This document shows, piece by piece, positions 12,526 to 21,133 of a stretch of 64,000 nt of DNA. Location: assembly GCF_017993425.1 (NCBI RefSeq), contig NZ_JAGOMQ010000018.1, positions 1 through 64,000 on the forward strand, in the 5' to 3' direction. The first letter of the stretch is position 1. Each line of letters opens with the position of its first letter. The translations under genes and the position numbers were made by a program. The stretch comes from Amaricoccus sp. (GTDB lineage Bacteria > Pseudomonadota > Alphaproteobacteria > Rhodobacterales > Rhodobacteraceae). The notes under the pieces were generated by a model. It was not told the DNA's origin and searched no databases. It saw only the letters and a program-made list of their open reading frames with translations.

Positions 12526-14142
12526 TCACTTCACCGCGGCGAGGTCTCCGTCGAGGCCCGCACGCAACGCGGCGGTGCGGAAGCGTCGGCGGTACTCGGG
12601 CTCCCAGGGCCAGTCCGCGAAGAAGACGTCAGGGTCGAAGTCGGGCGAGAGGCGGGCTATCTCGCCGCGAGCCTCGCGTACGGTCTGCTCGTCGCCGAGC
12701 AGGGCGGCGGCGGCGGCGACGTAGACCCAGCTGTCGAGAAACTCTCTCGATCCCTGACGGAACGCCGCGATCGCTCCCGTGTTGTCGCCGGCGGCGAAGG
12801 CGGCGACGCCCTTCGCGATCATGTACCAGTCGGGGTGGGCCGGGTTGAGCGCCAGCGCCCGGTCCGCCCAGGCCACCGCTTCGGCCCCGATGGTCGAGCG
12901 CTCCGGCGCGGTCCAGGCGGCGACGGCCAGCACGTCGGCGTCGTTCGGGGCGCGCGCGACCGCCTCGCGGATCGCCCGCCCGGCGGCGGGGATGTCGCCG
13001 TGGATGGCGTAAAGCCGGCTCGCCTCGAGCAGCACGGTAGGGTCCGTCGGGTCGGCTTCCATGGCGCGCTCGATCGCGGCGACCTGGGCGTCGGCGTGCG
13101 CCGAGGCCTCCTCCGGGTTCATGGAGAGACCGCAGATGAAGCCCTCGGAGATCGCCAGCCCGACCCAAGCCTTGGCGAAGCCGGGGTCGAGCGCGACGGC
13201 GCGGCGGAAGTAGTCGCTGGCGAGCGTCAGATCCTCCCTGGTGAACCTGTGCTTGTGCTCGATGCCGAGGAGGAAGAGGTCGTAGGCCTCGAGGCTGCCG
13301 GTCTTGGCGTGGGCGCGGTCGCGGCTCGCGCGGGCGATGGCGCCGGTGTAGCTGCCGGCAAGCTCGGCGACGAGCGCCTCGGCCGTCCCGGTCTGGAGCG
13401 AGAGCAGGTCGTTCGCCGGGCCCTCGCGGCTCTCGCCCCAGACCTGCCGGCCGGTCGCGGCGTCGGCGAGCGCGGCGGTGACGCGCACCTGCTCCCCCTC
13501 CGCCTGGACGGCACCGGTGACGACGAAGTCGGCGTCGAGGGCGGCGCGGACTGCCTGCGGGGTCGCGCCGGCATGGGGCGCGGTCGCCGCGGCCGCATAG
13601 ACGAAGATCCAGTCGTTGCGCCCGAGATCGGCGATGACCTCGTCGGTGACCCCGCGCGCCAGCCGGCCCCAGCGTTCGTCGCCGGCATCGTTCGCAAATG
13701 GCAGCACCGCGACCACGGGGCCGCGCGGCGGGGGTGGGGCCGGAGCGAAGGCGCCGAGCGCCCAGGCGAGCGCGGCGGCGAGGACCGCCGCGGCGGCGCC
13801 GGCCGCGAGGATCGGCGCGCGCCGTCGCCCCTTGGCTCCGGACGGCGGCTCCTCACCGATCTCCAGCCGGTAGCCCTCGCGCGGGACGGTGCGGAGGGCG
13901 TCGCGGGCGGCGCCGAGGGCGCGGCGGATCTCGCCGATGCACTGGACGAGGCTGTCGTCGGTCACGGCGATCTCCGCCCAGACCTCGTCATGGAGCGTGT
14001 CCTTGCTCACAGTCTCGCCCGGCCGCGCCGCGAGGCGGCGCAGCACCGCGGCGGACTGTCGGCGCAGCTCCGTCAGCGTGCCGTCGGGCGCGCGCACCGC
14101 GCCGCGGGCGAGATCGATCTCCGCGCCGCGCAGGCGCAGCAT
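12526..14142 (-). CDS. CadC-like transmembrane regulator with FlgO/TolB-like and TPR domains
   Basis: The 538-residue protein has an N-terminal OmpR/CadC-type winged helix (about residues 1-98, ending with TVPREGYRLE), an Ala-rich transmembrane helix (about 110-130), a periplasmic segment of the adenylate-cyclase-associated TolB-like type (VAVLPFANDAGDERWGRLARGVTDEVIADLG), and tetratricopeptide repeats to the C terminus. Such one-component proteins sense a periplasmic or membrane state and control genes directly. The target is unknown. The start at 14142 (MLRLRG) is chosen because the domain begins there; the open frame runs on upstream. Confidence 0.82.
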   Translation of the reverse strand: MLRLRGAEIDLARGAVRAPDGTLTELRRQSAAVLRRLAARPGETVSKDTLHDEVWAEIAVTDDSLVQCIGEIRRALGAARDALRTVPREGYRLEIGEEPPSGAKGRRRAPILAAGAAAAVLAAALAWALGAFAPAPPPPRGPVVAVLPFANDAGDERWGRLARGVTDEVIADLGRNDWIFVYAAAATAPHAGATPQAVRAALDADFVVTGAVQAEGEQVRVTAALADAATGRQVWGESREGPANDLLSLQTGTAEALVAELAGSYTGAIARASRDRAHAKTGSLEAYDLFLLGIEHKHRFTREDLTLASDYFRRAVALDPGFAKAWVGLAISEGFICGLSMNPEEASAHADAQVAAIERAMEADPTDPTVLLEASRLYAIHGDIPAAGRAIREAVARAPNDADVLAVAAWTAPERSTIGAEAVAWADRALALNPAHPDWYMIAKGVAAFAAGDNTGAIAAFRQGSREFLDSWVYVAAAAALLGDEQTVREARGEIARLSPDFDPDVFFADWPWEPEYRRRFRTAALRAGLDGDLAAVK

Positions 14143-14523
14143 CGCGGATTTCCGGGTGGTTTCGGCCGGGTCTTGATACGCGCGCACAGCGGAGACGCCA
14201 CCCTCGTCAGCGGGGGACGAAAGCCGGCCCGGCCGTCTGTCAAGTCGCCACATGGCCCCTCGCGCGCCGGTGCGCAATCAGGACGCTAGCACGGCGCGCC
14301 CCGGAAGAGAACGCGCATGCCGGAGAAAGCCCGGCGAAGACCATGCTCGCCGCCGTTCGCGCGAGGTCGACGCCGGAGTCGTCTGCCTCGACCTCGCGAC
14401 GCCGCCGTCGGAGCGCGCACTCAAGGACGTGGACGGGCGAAATGCCATTAGACTCCGGCGACAAGGGCCGCTCCATCCTCGCCGGCGGCACGGGCAGGCG
14501 GCGGATGGGCGCGAGGCTGGCGC
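14143..14523. other. Non-coding interval between regulator and ABC binding protein
   Basis: I see no gene here. The open frames are shadows with no recognisable family. The interval carries the upstream region of the CadC-like gene and the downstream region of the binding-protein gene. Confidence 0.5.
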
Positions 14524-15528
14524 TCAGCGCGCCGGGCCGAGGAGCGTGTCGAGCGCCGTGTCGTCGAGGTCGACCTGATAGAAGAGGGCGTAGAAGTCGC
14601 GCACGTCGGCCCGCAGGTCGCCTTCCGCGGCGTCCGGGTAGAGCTTGTGCGTCAGCCAGCGCAGCCCGATGAGGCGGTTGACCGAGGGCGGGCCGTCGAG
14701 GAAGCCGAAGGGCGCCCGCGGCGCCAGCAGGACGCGGCCGGCCTGCACGGCGGGGACGTCCTTCCATGCCGGAAGCGCGGCGGCCGCGGCGGCGAAGCCG
14801 GCGTCCTGGGTCACGATCACGTCGGGCGCCCAGGCGGCGAGCTGCTCCGGGGTGACCTCCACGAGATTGCGCCCCGGCGGCGCCTCGACCACGTTGACCG
14901 CGCCGACACGGCCGAGGATCTCGGCGTTGATCGAGCCCGCGCCGCCCGATTGCAGCCCGTCCGCCCCGCGCGCCAGATAGGCCCGCGGCCGCGCCTCGGC
15001 CGGCACGCGCGCCAGCGTCGCGTCGACCTCTGCGAGCGTCGCCTCGGCGTAGTCCGCCAGCGCCCCGGCCCGCTCCGCCGTCCCCACCACGCCGCCGAGG
15101 GCGCGCAACGTGGCGGGGATGGCGTCGAGCCGGCCGTCGAGGAGCAGCGCGGGCACGCCGCTCGCCGCCTGCACCGCCTCGGCCTGCGCCACGTAGCTGT
15201 CGCGCACCGTCCCGTAGTCGAGGACGAGGTCGGCGCCGCTGGCGGCGATCGCCGCCACGTTCGGCTTGCCGGCGTCGTCGACCGTCGGCGGCAGCTCCGG
15301 CAGGTCGCGCGCGGCGGGCAGGAGCAGGTCCGGCGGCGGCCGCCCGTGCGACCAGCCGAGCAGCGCCTCGGGCGCGAGCGCGTAGACGAGCGCGGCGGCC
15401 GGGGGCCCGGCGATGAACACCCGCGCCGCCGGGGCCGGGACGGCGACGCTGCGCCCGGTCGCGTCGACGACCTCCGCGGCGAGCGCCGGCTGCGCCGCGA
15501 GGAAGGCCGCCGCCAGCCAGGCCCGCAT
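14524..15528 (-). CDS. TroA/FecB-like ABC transporter substrate-binding protein, probably molybdate/tungstate (MolA-like)
   Basis: The 334-residue protein has a Sec signal peptide (MRAWLAAAFLAAQPALAAE) and the class III binding-protein fold: N-lobe motifs DATGRSVAVP and ARVFIAG, a long linker helix, and the C-terminal motif GPPSVNRLIGLRWLTHKLYPD. That motif is shared by iron-complex, cobalamin and MolA-type proteins. Its ATG overlaps the stop of the mop gene (TGATG), so translation is coupled. The pairing with a molybdate-binding Mop protein and an upstream Mo-box suggests molybdate or tungstate uptake. No permease or ATPase partner is in the window. Confidence 0.75.
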   Translation of the reverse strand: MRAWLAAAFLAAQPALAAEVVDATGRSVAVPAPAARVFIAGPPAAALVYALAPEALLGWSHGRPPPDLLLPAARDLPELPPTVDDAGKPNVAAIAASGADLVLDYGTVRDSYVAQAEAVQAASGVPALLLDGRLDAIPATLRALGGVVGTAERAGALADYAEATLAEVDATLARVPAEARPRAYLARGADGLQSGGAGSINAEILGRVGAVNVVEAPPGRNLVEVTPEQLAAWAPDVIVTQDAGFAAAAAALPAWKDVPAVQAGRVLLAPRAPFGFLDGPPSVNRLIGLRWLTHKLYPDAAEGDLRADVRDFYALFYQVDLDDTALDTLLGPAR

Positions 15529-15734
15529 CAGTCCTTGCCGATCATCACGTCGGTGGCCTTGACCACCGCATAGGCCTGCTCGCCGACCCGGAGGCCGAGC
15601 TCGGCGACCGCCTCGTTGGTGATCGAGGCCGTCACCGTGGCGTCGCCGATGCGGAGCCGGACATGCGAGGTCACCGCCCCCGTCACGATCTCCACCACCT
15701 CGCCCTTCAGGACGTTGCGCGCGCTGATCCTCAT
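15528..15734 (-). CDS. mop: Mop-type molybdate-binding TOBE protein (molbindin)
   Basis: The 68-residue protein is a single Mop/TOBE domain: SARNVLKGEVVEIVTGAVTS, then HVRLRIG, TASITNEAVAELGL and KATDVMIGKD. Molbindins form hexamers that store or sense molybdate or tungstate in the cytoplasm. AGGAAGG lies upstream of the ATG. It is the first gene of a two-gene operon with the binding protein and lies directly behind a Mo-box-like dyad. Confidence 0.93.
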   Translation of the reverse strand: MRISARNVLKGEVVEIVTGAVTSHVRLRIGDATVTASITNEAVAELGLRVGEQAYAVVKATDVMIGKD

Positions 15735-15751
15735 TCGCCTTCCTCCCCAGA

Positions 15752-15775
15752 AGCTATCTTCAGTTGAATATAGCG
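15752..15775 (-). promoter_or_regulatory. Probable Mo-box (ModE/MopB-type operator)
   Basis: Read on the minus strand, CGCTATATT and AAGATAGCT are separated by 6 bases; seven of nine positions are inverted-repeat matches. The left half equals the CGCTATAT half of known ModE sites and the 6-bp spacer is also typical. It lies 17 bp upstream of the mop start codon, so bound regulator would block or place RNA polymerase at the promoter. Confidence 0.65.
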
Positions 15776-15835
15776 TTCGGCGTCCCGGGCCGGCAAGCCG
15801 CCCCGACCCGGCCCGGCGGCGGCAGCCGGAGAGGA

Positions 15836-16420
15836 TCAGGCGCGGCGCGGCGGGGTGACGTCGGCGAAGATGTCGAAGGTCTTCCACGCCGGCTCCACCC
15901 GCTCGACGCCGCAGCGCGGAACGTAGGGGGAGTCCTCGACGACCTGCATCCGCGGGATGTTGCGGGGGCAGTTCGGGAAGATGTCCTCGGGGGTGACCCG
16001 CACCAGCGCCTGCGCCCCCTCGAACTCCGGCAGGAGCGGGTCGTCGAGCGCGACCTTCGCGGTCCCGTTCACCCGGAGCCGCCGCGGGCGCTCCTCCATG
16101 GCGATGAAGAGCAGCCCGACATGGGGATTGGCGCGGATGTTGCCGAGGCTCTTGAACATGCCGTTGCCGTCGTAGTCGGGAAACGCCAGCAGGTCCGGCG
16201 CGAGCGCCCGCACGAAGCCCGGATCGCCGCCCTTGTAGGAGCAGTCCGGGCGGCCCTCCGGGTCGGCGGTGGCGAGGAAGAAGAAGCGGACGGAGCCGAT
16301 GAAGGCGGCGTCCTCCTCGGTGAACGCCGAGCGCCGCAGCCGCGATTCCAGCCGGTCGGCGAGGGCGCGGGAGCCGAACTCGTCCTGCAAGGCACGGGAG
16401 GCGTCATGATACATGACCAT
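15836..16420 (-). CDS. Pyridoxamine 5'-phosphate oxidase-like FMN-binding protein
   Basis: The 194-residue protein belongs to the MSMEG_1061/PNPOx-like split-barrel family: FIGSVRFFFLATADPEGRPD, then SYKGGDPGFV, FPDYDGNGMF and a C-terminal NCPRNIPRM. These proteins bind FMN or a related flavin; most reduce small molecules and have no fixed role. GAGGGGGATAGAT precedes the ATG at 16420. It is divergent from asd, 135 bp away. Confidence 0.82.
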   Translation of the reverse strand: MVMYHDASRALQDEFGSRALADRLESRLRRSAFTEEDAAFIGSVRFFFLATADPEGRPDCSYKGGDPGFVRALAPDLLAFPDYDGNGMFKSLGNIRANPHVGLLFIAMEERPRRLRVNGTAKVALDDPLLPEFEGAQALVRVTPEDIFPNCPRNIPRMQVVEDSPYVPRCGVERVEPAWKTFDIFADVTPPRRA

Positions 16421-16555
16421 ATCTATCCCCCTCGAACACCAATCCGGCGATGGTAGCACCCCTGCCACGCCCTGTAACGGGGAGCCGGCACGGCCCCGAG
16501 GTTTACAAGCGCCGCGAAAAGCTGCAAACGGCGGCGGCCAATCTGGAGAGAGAGA

Positions 16556-17578
16556 ATGGGCTATCGGGTCGCCGTCGTCGGGGCCACGGGCAACGTGGGC
16601 CGGGAGATGCTGAACATCCTCGCCGAGCGGGAGTTTCCCGTCGACGAGATCGTGGCGCTCGCGTCGAGGAAGAGCCTCGGCACGGAGTGCTCGTTCGGCG
16701 ACAGGACCCTGAAGACCCAGGACCTCGAGGGGTTCGACTTCGCCGGCTGGGACATCGCCTTCTTCGCGATCGGCTCGGACGCGACGAAGAAGTATGCGCC
16801 GATCGCGGCCAAGGCCGGCTGCGTGGTGATCGACAACTCGTCGCTCTACCGCTACGACCCCGAGGTGCCGCTGATCGTGCCGGAGGTGAACCCGGACGCG
16901 GTGATGGGCTATTCCCGCAAGAACATCATCGCCAACCCGAACTGCTCGACGGCGCAGATGGTGGTGGCGCTGAAGCCGCTGCACGACCGGGCGCGGATCA
17001 GGCGGGTGGTGGTCTCGACCTACCAGTCGGTCTCGGGCACCGGCAAGGAGGCGATGGACGAGCTCTGGAACCAGACCAAGGGCATCTTCGTGCCCGGGCA
17101 GGAGGTCGAGCCGTCGGTCTATCCCAAGCAGATCGCCTTCAACGTCATCCCGCACATCGACGTCTTCATGGAGGACGGCTCCACCAAGGAGGAGTGGAAG
17201 ATGGTGGCGGAGACGAAGAAGATCATCGACCCGTCGATCAAGGTCGTGGCGACCTGCGTGCGGGTGCCGGTCTTCGTCGGGCATTCCGAGGCGATCAACA
17301 TCGAGACCGAGGAGTTCCTCGACGAGGAGGAGGCCCGCGAGATCCTGCGCGAGGCGCCGGGGGTGCTCGTCGTCGACAAGCGCGAGCCCGGCGGCTACGT
17401 GACGCCGGTCGAGTGCGTGGGCGAGTATGCGACCTACGTCAGCCGGATAAGGCAGGACTCGACGATCGACAACGGGCTGTCGATGTGGGTGGTCTCCGAC
17501 AACCTCCGCAAGGGCGCGGCGCTCAACGCGGTGCAGATCGCCGAGCTGCTGGGCCGCCGGGTGCTGAAGAAGGGCTGA
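16556..17578 (+). CDS. asd: Aspartate-semialdehyde dehydrogenase
   Basis: The 340-residue enzyme catalyses NADPH reduction of aspartyl phosphate to aspartate semialdehyde, the branch point to lysine/diaminopimelate, methionine and threonine. The nucleotide-binding start VAVVGATGNVGREML, catalytic Cys130 in NPNCSTAQ and the conserved GREPGG-like C-terminal pattern are present. GGAGAG precedes the ATG. It stands alone, and a hairpin separates it from the convergent patatin gene. Confidence 0.96.
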   Translation: MGYRVAVVGATGNVGREMLNILAEREFPVDEIVALASRKSLGTECSFGDRTLKTQDLEGFDFAGWDIAFFAIGSDATKKYAPIAAKAGCVVIDNSSLYRYDPEVPLIVPEVNPDAVMGYSRKNIIANPNCSTAQMVVALKPLHDRARIRRVVVSTYQSVSGTGKEAMDELWNQTKGIFVPGQEVEPSVYPKQIAFNVIPHIDVFMEDGSTKEEWKMVAETKKIIDPSIKVVATCVRVPVFVGHSEAINIETEEFLDEEEAREILREAPGVLVVDKREPGGYVTPVECVGEYATYVSRIRQDSTIDNGLSMWVVSDNLRKGAALNAVQIAELLGRRVLKKG

Positions 17579-17584
17579 CGCCGC

Positions 17585-17616
17585 CGCCGGGCGATCGCTT
17601 CGCCGTTCGCCCGGCG
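17585..17616. terminator. Bidirectional hairpin between asd and patatin gene
   Basis: A 10-bp perfect stem CGCCGGGCGA / TCGCCCGGCG with a 12-base loop lies between two convergent stop codons. There is no T-run on either side. Confidence 0.55.
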
Positions 17617-17633
17617 CGTCTCCGGCGGCGGGC

Positions 17634-18716
17634 TCAGCCGTTCCAGAAGGCCGTCAGCTCGGCCGCGTCGGCGAGCGCGCGTTCGTGGCCATCTCGCAGG
17701 CAGGGCGCGATCCATTTCGGATCCATGATGCTGTCGACGTGCTGCGTCCCGGGCATCAGGCCGACGACCTTCAGGATCACCTCCGTGCCCTGGCTCCTCA
17801 GGGCGGCGATCTCCGCGTCGAGCGTGTTCGGCAGGCCCGAGGTGCGGAGGCCGGTGCGCACCGCGTCGGCGCCGCCGTCCGAGAGCGAGACGACCAGCGC
17901 CCGGCGGACGCCGGCGACGACGTCGCAATGGGTGCTGGTCTGGCAGATGCCGCCGTCCATGCAGAGGCGGTTGTCGAGCCAGGTCGGGCCCATCGAGCCC
18001 GGCAGCGACGAGCTGGCCGCGCAGGCATGGCTGATGGCGATCCCGGCGTCCTGCGACACCACGATCCGCTCGCCGGTGTAGCAGTCGTTGGCGGTGGTGT
18101 GGAGGTTCGGCGAGGGCCACGCCGTCTCGCCGATCACCGCCTTGACGGAGGCGAAGTAGTCGGCCGGCCCGGCGGGGTTGCGGGCGGCCATGGCGGCGCG
18201 GCCGATTCCCTGGATCGCCTCGGGCGTCGCCTCGGTGGCGTCGTCGGCGGCGCGCCGGGCGCGGATCTGGCTCGGGTTCGGCGGCAGGTCGGGAATCAGC
18301 CGGGCGAAGAGCGCGGGGTTGGCGCCGAGCTCCTCGAGCTCGGACGCGAAGGCCTCGAGCCGGCCGCCGAGCAGCACGGCGCCGACCAGCGAGCCGGCCG
18401 AGGTGCCGACGGCGATGTCGGCCTCGGCGACGTCGACGCCCTGCGCCTTGAGGGTGCGGAAGTAGCCCGCCATCCACGAGGCGAGGTAGATCCCGCCGCC
18501 GCCGAGCACGAGGCCGCGCGCCTTGCCGGTCCCGAGGTGCGGCGTGTAGGGGATCGGGCGGGCGAGGCCGTCGTCCCATCGGCCGCCCGCGGCGGCCGGG
18601 GGGCGCGCCGGCGGGGCGTCGGCGGATTGCGCGAGGGCGGCCGCGTCGCCGAGCAGGACCGCCGCGCCGAGGCCGGCGCCGGCGGTCAGGACGTCCCTTC
18701 GCTTCACCACGATCAT
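17634..18716 (-). CDS. Patatin-like phospholipase, exported
   Basis: The 360-residue protein has an N-terminal KRRDVLTAG signal region of twin-arginine type, so it is probably exported folded. The patatin domain shows the oxyanion GGGG loop (about residue 72), nucleophile Ser106 in GTSAGS, and catalytic Asp254 in MDGG. Patatins hydrolyse phospholipids or lysophospholipids. GGAGGG precedes the ATG. A 13-bp dyad CAACCTACGGTTG lies about 15 bp upstream of the start and may be an operator. Confidence 0.88.
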   Translation of the reverse strand: MIVVKRRDVLTAGAGLGAAVLLGDAAALAQSADAPPARPPAAAGGRWDDGLARPIPYTPHLGTGKARGLVLGGGGIYLASWMAGYFRTLKAQGVDVAEADIAVGTSAGSLVGAVLLGGRLEAFASELEELGANPALFARLIPDLPPNPSQIRARRAADDATEATPEAIQGIGRAAMAARNPAGPADYFASVKAVIGETAWPSPNLHTTANDCYTGERIVVSQDAGIAISHACAASSSLPGSMGPTWLDNRLCMDGGICQTSTHCDVVAGVRRALVVSLSDGGADAVRTGLRTSGLPNTLDAEIAALRSQGTEVILKVVGLMPGTQHVDSIMDPKWIAPCLRDGHERALADAAELTAFWNG

Positions 18717-18730
18717 CCCTCCGGTTGGTT

Positions 18731-18743
18731 CAACCTACGGTTG
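18731..18743. promoter_or_regulatory. Dyad upstream of patatin gene
   Basis: CAACC-TAC-GGTTG is an inverted repeat 15-28 bp before the patatin start codon. The length and position suggest a repressor site. I do not recognise the regulator. Confidence 0.4.
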
Positions 18744-18780
18744 GATGATCGCGGGCGGCGATGCAAGCGGCGCGGTCAGC

Positions 18781-19635
18781 TCAGACGACGGCGCGGCGGT
18801 AGAGGTGCCAGGTGGCGTGGCCGAGGACGGGGAGCACCACGAGGAGGCCGAGGAAGGCGGGGAGCGAGCCGAGCGCCAGCAGGACGGCGACGATCAGGCC
18901 CCAGACCGCGATCGGGCCGGGGTTCTCCTCGGCGACGCGGATCGAGGTGACGACGGCGACCGGCAGGCCGACATGGCGGTCGATCAGCAGCGGGAAGGAG
19001 ACGACGCTGGTGGCGAGCACCAGCGTGGCGAAGAGGCCGCCGACGGCGATGCCGACGATGGTCATCGCCCAGCCGGCGGGCGTGGTCAGCGCCTCGGTCA
19101 GGAACGAGCCCAGCGAGACGGGGGCGTCGGGGCCGAGGGTGATGACGTAGATGCCGTTCGCGACCAGCAGCCAGACCAGGAAGGTCACGCCGAGCATCAC
19201 GGCGAGCGCGAAGATCGCGCCGAAGGAGGGGGAGCCGGCGACCGCGAAGGCGTCGGCCCAGCTCGGCTCCTGGCCGCGCTCGCGCAGGCGGCTCATCTCG
19301 TAGAGGCCGACCGCGGCGGCGGGGCCGACCAGCGCGAAGCCGGAGACGATGGGGAAGGCGAGCGGCAGCAGCTCGCCCTTGAGCGCGACGTAGGCCATGG
19401 CGATGCCGATGATCGGGTAGAGCAGGCAGAGCGCCGCGACGTCGGAGCGGCAGGCGAGGAAGTCCTGCCAGCCGAGGCGCAGGCAGTCGCGCAGGTCCTC
19501 GTAGTCGATCCTGCGGACCCTGGGCACAGCCGTGTCGTGGCTGGCGATCTCGGCCGTCACGGCCTCGATGCCGCGGCCCGCGCCCCGCAACGCGCCGACG
19601 CCCCAGGAGAGGGGGTTGCCGATCGTCTCGGTCAT
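18781..19635 (-). CDS. DUF2189 integral membrane protein
   Basis: The 284-residue protein matches DUF2189: cytoplasmic start ending in DYEDLRDCLRLGWQDF, then about six transmembrane segments. The function is unknown; family members often lie near cytochrome oxidase or stress genes. The ATG at 19635 is chosen because AGGAAGTG lies just upstream; a GTG one codon earlier is also open. It lies 150 bp downstream of sodB on the same strand, beyond a terminator. Confidence 0.85.
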   Translation of the reverse strand: MTETIGNPLSWGVGALRGAGRGIEAVTAEIASHDTAVPRVRRIDYEDLRDCLRLGWQDFLACRSDVAALCLLYPIIGIAMAYVALKGELLPLAFPIVSGFALVGPAAAVGLYEMSRLRERGQEPSWADAFAVAGSPSFGAIFALAVMLGVTFLVWLLVANGIYVITLGPDAPVSLGSFLTEALTTPAGWAMTIVGIAVGGLFATLVLATSVVSFPLLIDRHVGLPVAVVTSIRVAEENPGPIAVWGLIVAVLLALGSLPAFLGLLVVLPVLGHATWHLYRRAVV

Positions 19636-19727
19636 CACTTCCTCCGCGGTCTCACGCGGCGGCGACGCCGCGCCATTGCGGGGGGCAGGGTAGCACGAAA
19701 CCGGCGGAGGGGCGCGTCAAAATGCCG

Positions 19728-19760
19728 GGACCGGCCCGCCCGCGGAGGGCGGGCCGGTCC
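19728..19760 (-). terminator. sodB terminator
   Basis: A 14-bp perfect stem GGACCGGCCCGCCC / GGGCGGGCCGGTCC with a 5-base loop, read on the minus strand, is followed by CGGCATTTTG. It starts 25 bp after the sodB stop. Confidence 0.8.
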
Positions 19761-19785
19761 GCGCGGCGAGGTCGGAGCCCGGAAG

Positions 19786-20382
19786 TCAGAGAGCGGAGGC
19801 GACCTTCTCCCAGTTCACCAGCTTGTCGAGGAAGTTGGTGAGGTAGGCGGGGCGCTTGTTGCGGAAGTCGATGTAGTAGGAGTGCTCCCAGACGTCGACG
19901 CCGAGCAGCGCGGTCTGGCCGAAGCAGAGCGGGTTGACGCCGTTCTCGGTCTTGGTGACCTTGAGCGCGCCGCCGTCCTTGACGAGCCAGGCCCAGCCGG
20001 AGCCGAACTGGCCGGCGCCGGCGGCGGAGAACTCCTCCTTGAACTTGTCGACCGAGCCGAAGCTCTCGGTCAGCGCCTTCTCCAGCGCGCCGGGGATGGC
20101 CACCGGCTTCGGGCTCATCCATTCCCAGAACCGGCAGTGGTTCCAGTGCTGGGAGGCGTTGTTGAAGATGCCGTTCTGGGCGACCGCGCCCTTCTGGTAG
20201 GTGCCCTTGACGATCTCCTCGACCGGCTTGCCCTCCCACTCGGTGCCGGCGATCAGCTTGTTGCCGTTGTCGACATAGGCCTTGTGGTGGATGTCGTGGT
20301 GGAACTCGAGGGTCTCCCTGGACATGCCGGAGGCGGCGAGCGCGTCGTGGGAATAGGGGAGATCGGGAAGCTCGAAGGCCAT
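19786..20382 (-). CDS. sodB: Superoxide dismutase, Fe type
   Basis: The 198-residue protein is a complete Fe/Mn-SOD. Metal ligands are His28, His82 (WNH), Asp163 and His167 (DVWEH). Gln78 in NNASQHWNH is the position typical of Fe-SODs. It converts superoxide to hydrogen peroxide and oxygen in the cytosol. The ATG at 20382 follows a GCGAGGAAACG ribosome site. The upstream region holds the AATTCGCACGCGTGCGAATT palindrome 115 bp away, which is also found before gshA. Confidence 0.97.
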   Translation of the reverse strand: MAFELPDLPYSHDALAASGMSRETLEFHHDIHHKAYVDNGNKLIAGTEWEGKPVEEIVKGTYQKGAVAQNGIFNNASQHWNHCRFWEWMSPKPVAIPGALEKALTESFGSVDKFKEEFSAAGAGQFGSGWAWLVKDGGALKVTKTENGVNPLCFGQTALLGVDVWEHSYYIDFRNKRPAYLTNFLDKLVNWEKVASAL

Positions 20383-20496
20383 GTCGTTTCCTCGCTGCTG
20401 TGCGCCTCGAACAATCCCCGGGCGCTCGTCGTGGGTTCCCCCTATATACGCCGCCGGCCGCCGGGGACCAGTCCTCCTCGCGCCGGGAGTCGGGCA

Positions 20497-20516
20497 AATT
20501 CGCACGCGTGCGAATT
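20497..20516. promoter_or_regulatory. 20-bp palindrome upstream of sodB
   Basis: AATTCGCACGCGTGCGAATT is a perfect palindrome 115 bp before the sodB start. The side away from the gene is AT-rich for about 50 bp. The same 16-bp core lies 90 bp before gshA. Confidence 0.55.
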
Positions 20517-20900
20517 GGTCATGTGTTTGATAAGATTGCGAATTAAGGGCATTGTAACCGTGCGGCGCGCTCCCTTCGGGCCGGATCCGCGGCGGGCGCG
20601 ACGTCCGGCCGGGACGGCTGGGACAGGGAGCGACGCCATCCCCCCTGCCCCATGCGGCGATTGCGGACGAGGTCGCCGCGGGTCGGTTCAGGCCGGGGTC
20701 GCCTGCACCGCAGGCCCGGCTTTCAGGGGGCGCCGCGGTCCCCGCCTGAGGCGGATCGCGCGACGGTCCCCGCCGAGGGCGAGCCGTCACTGGCCAGCCC
20801 GAACTGTTTCTCTTGAAGTGCGAGATGCCGACGTCGCCGGGGGCGTTCGGCGCACACACAGCAGCCTTACGGAAAACGCGAACAAGGCATTCGTGAATGC

Positions 20901-21110
20901 CCGCAAATATATTTCGAAATATTTTGAATATGAGCGGTGAAAATCATTGCATCGTCATCAGCGCCGCATTTCGCGGCGCCGTGCGGCTCACTTCGATGTT
21001 CCGCCGGTCCTGCCCCTGCCGCTCCGCGTCGAGCCGGGAGACATGCGCATGTCTCCCGGCAGGCGCCGTCGCGGGGCCGACCGCGCCGCCGGGAGACGCC
21101 GGGATCCGCC
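20901..21110 (+). repeat. Repeat A copy 3
   Basis: The AT block, hairpin GCGCCGC/GCGGCGC and a perfect 26-bp palindrome (21034-21059, centre CATGCGCATG, arms CCGGGAGA/TCTCCCGG) are present. Its GC end lies about 25 bp from the ilvE stop at 21134. Confidence 0.93.
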
Positions 21111-21133
21111 GGGCCGGATGGCCGGACGCCGTG

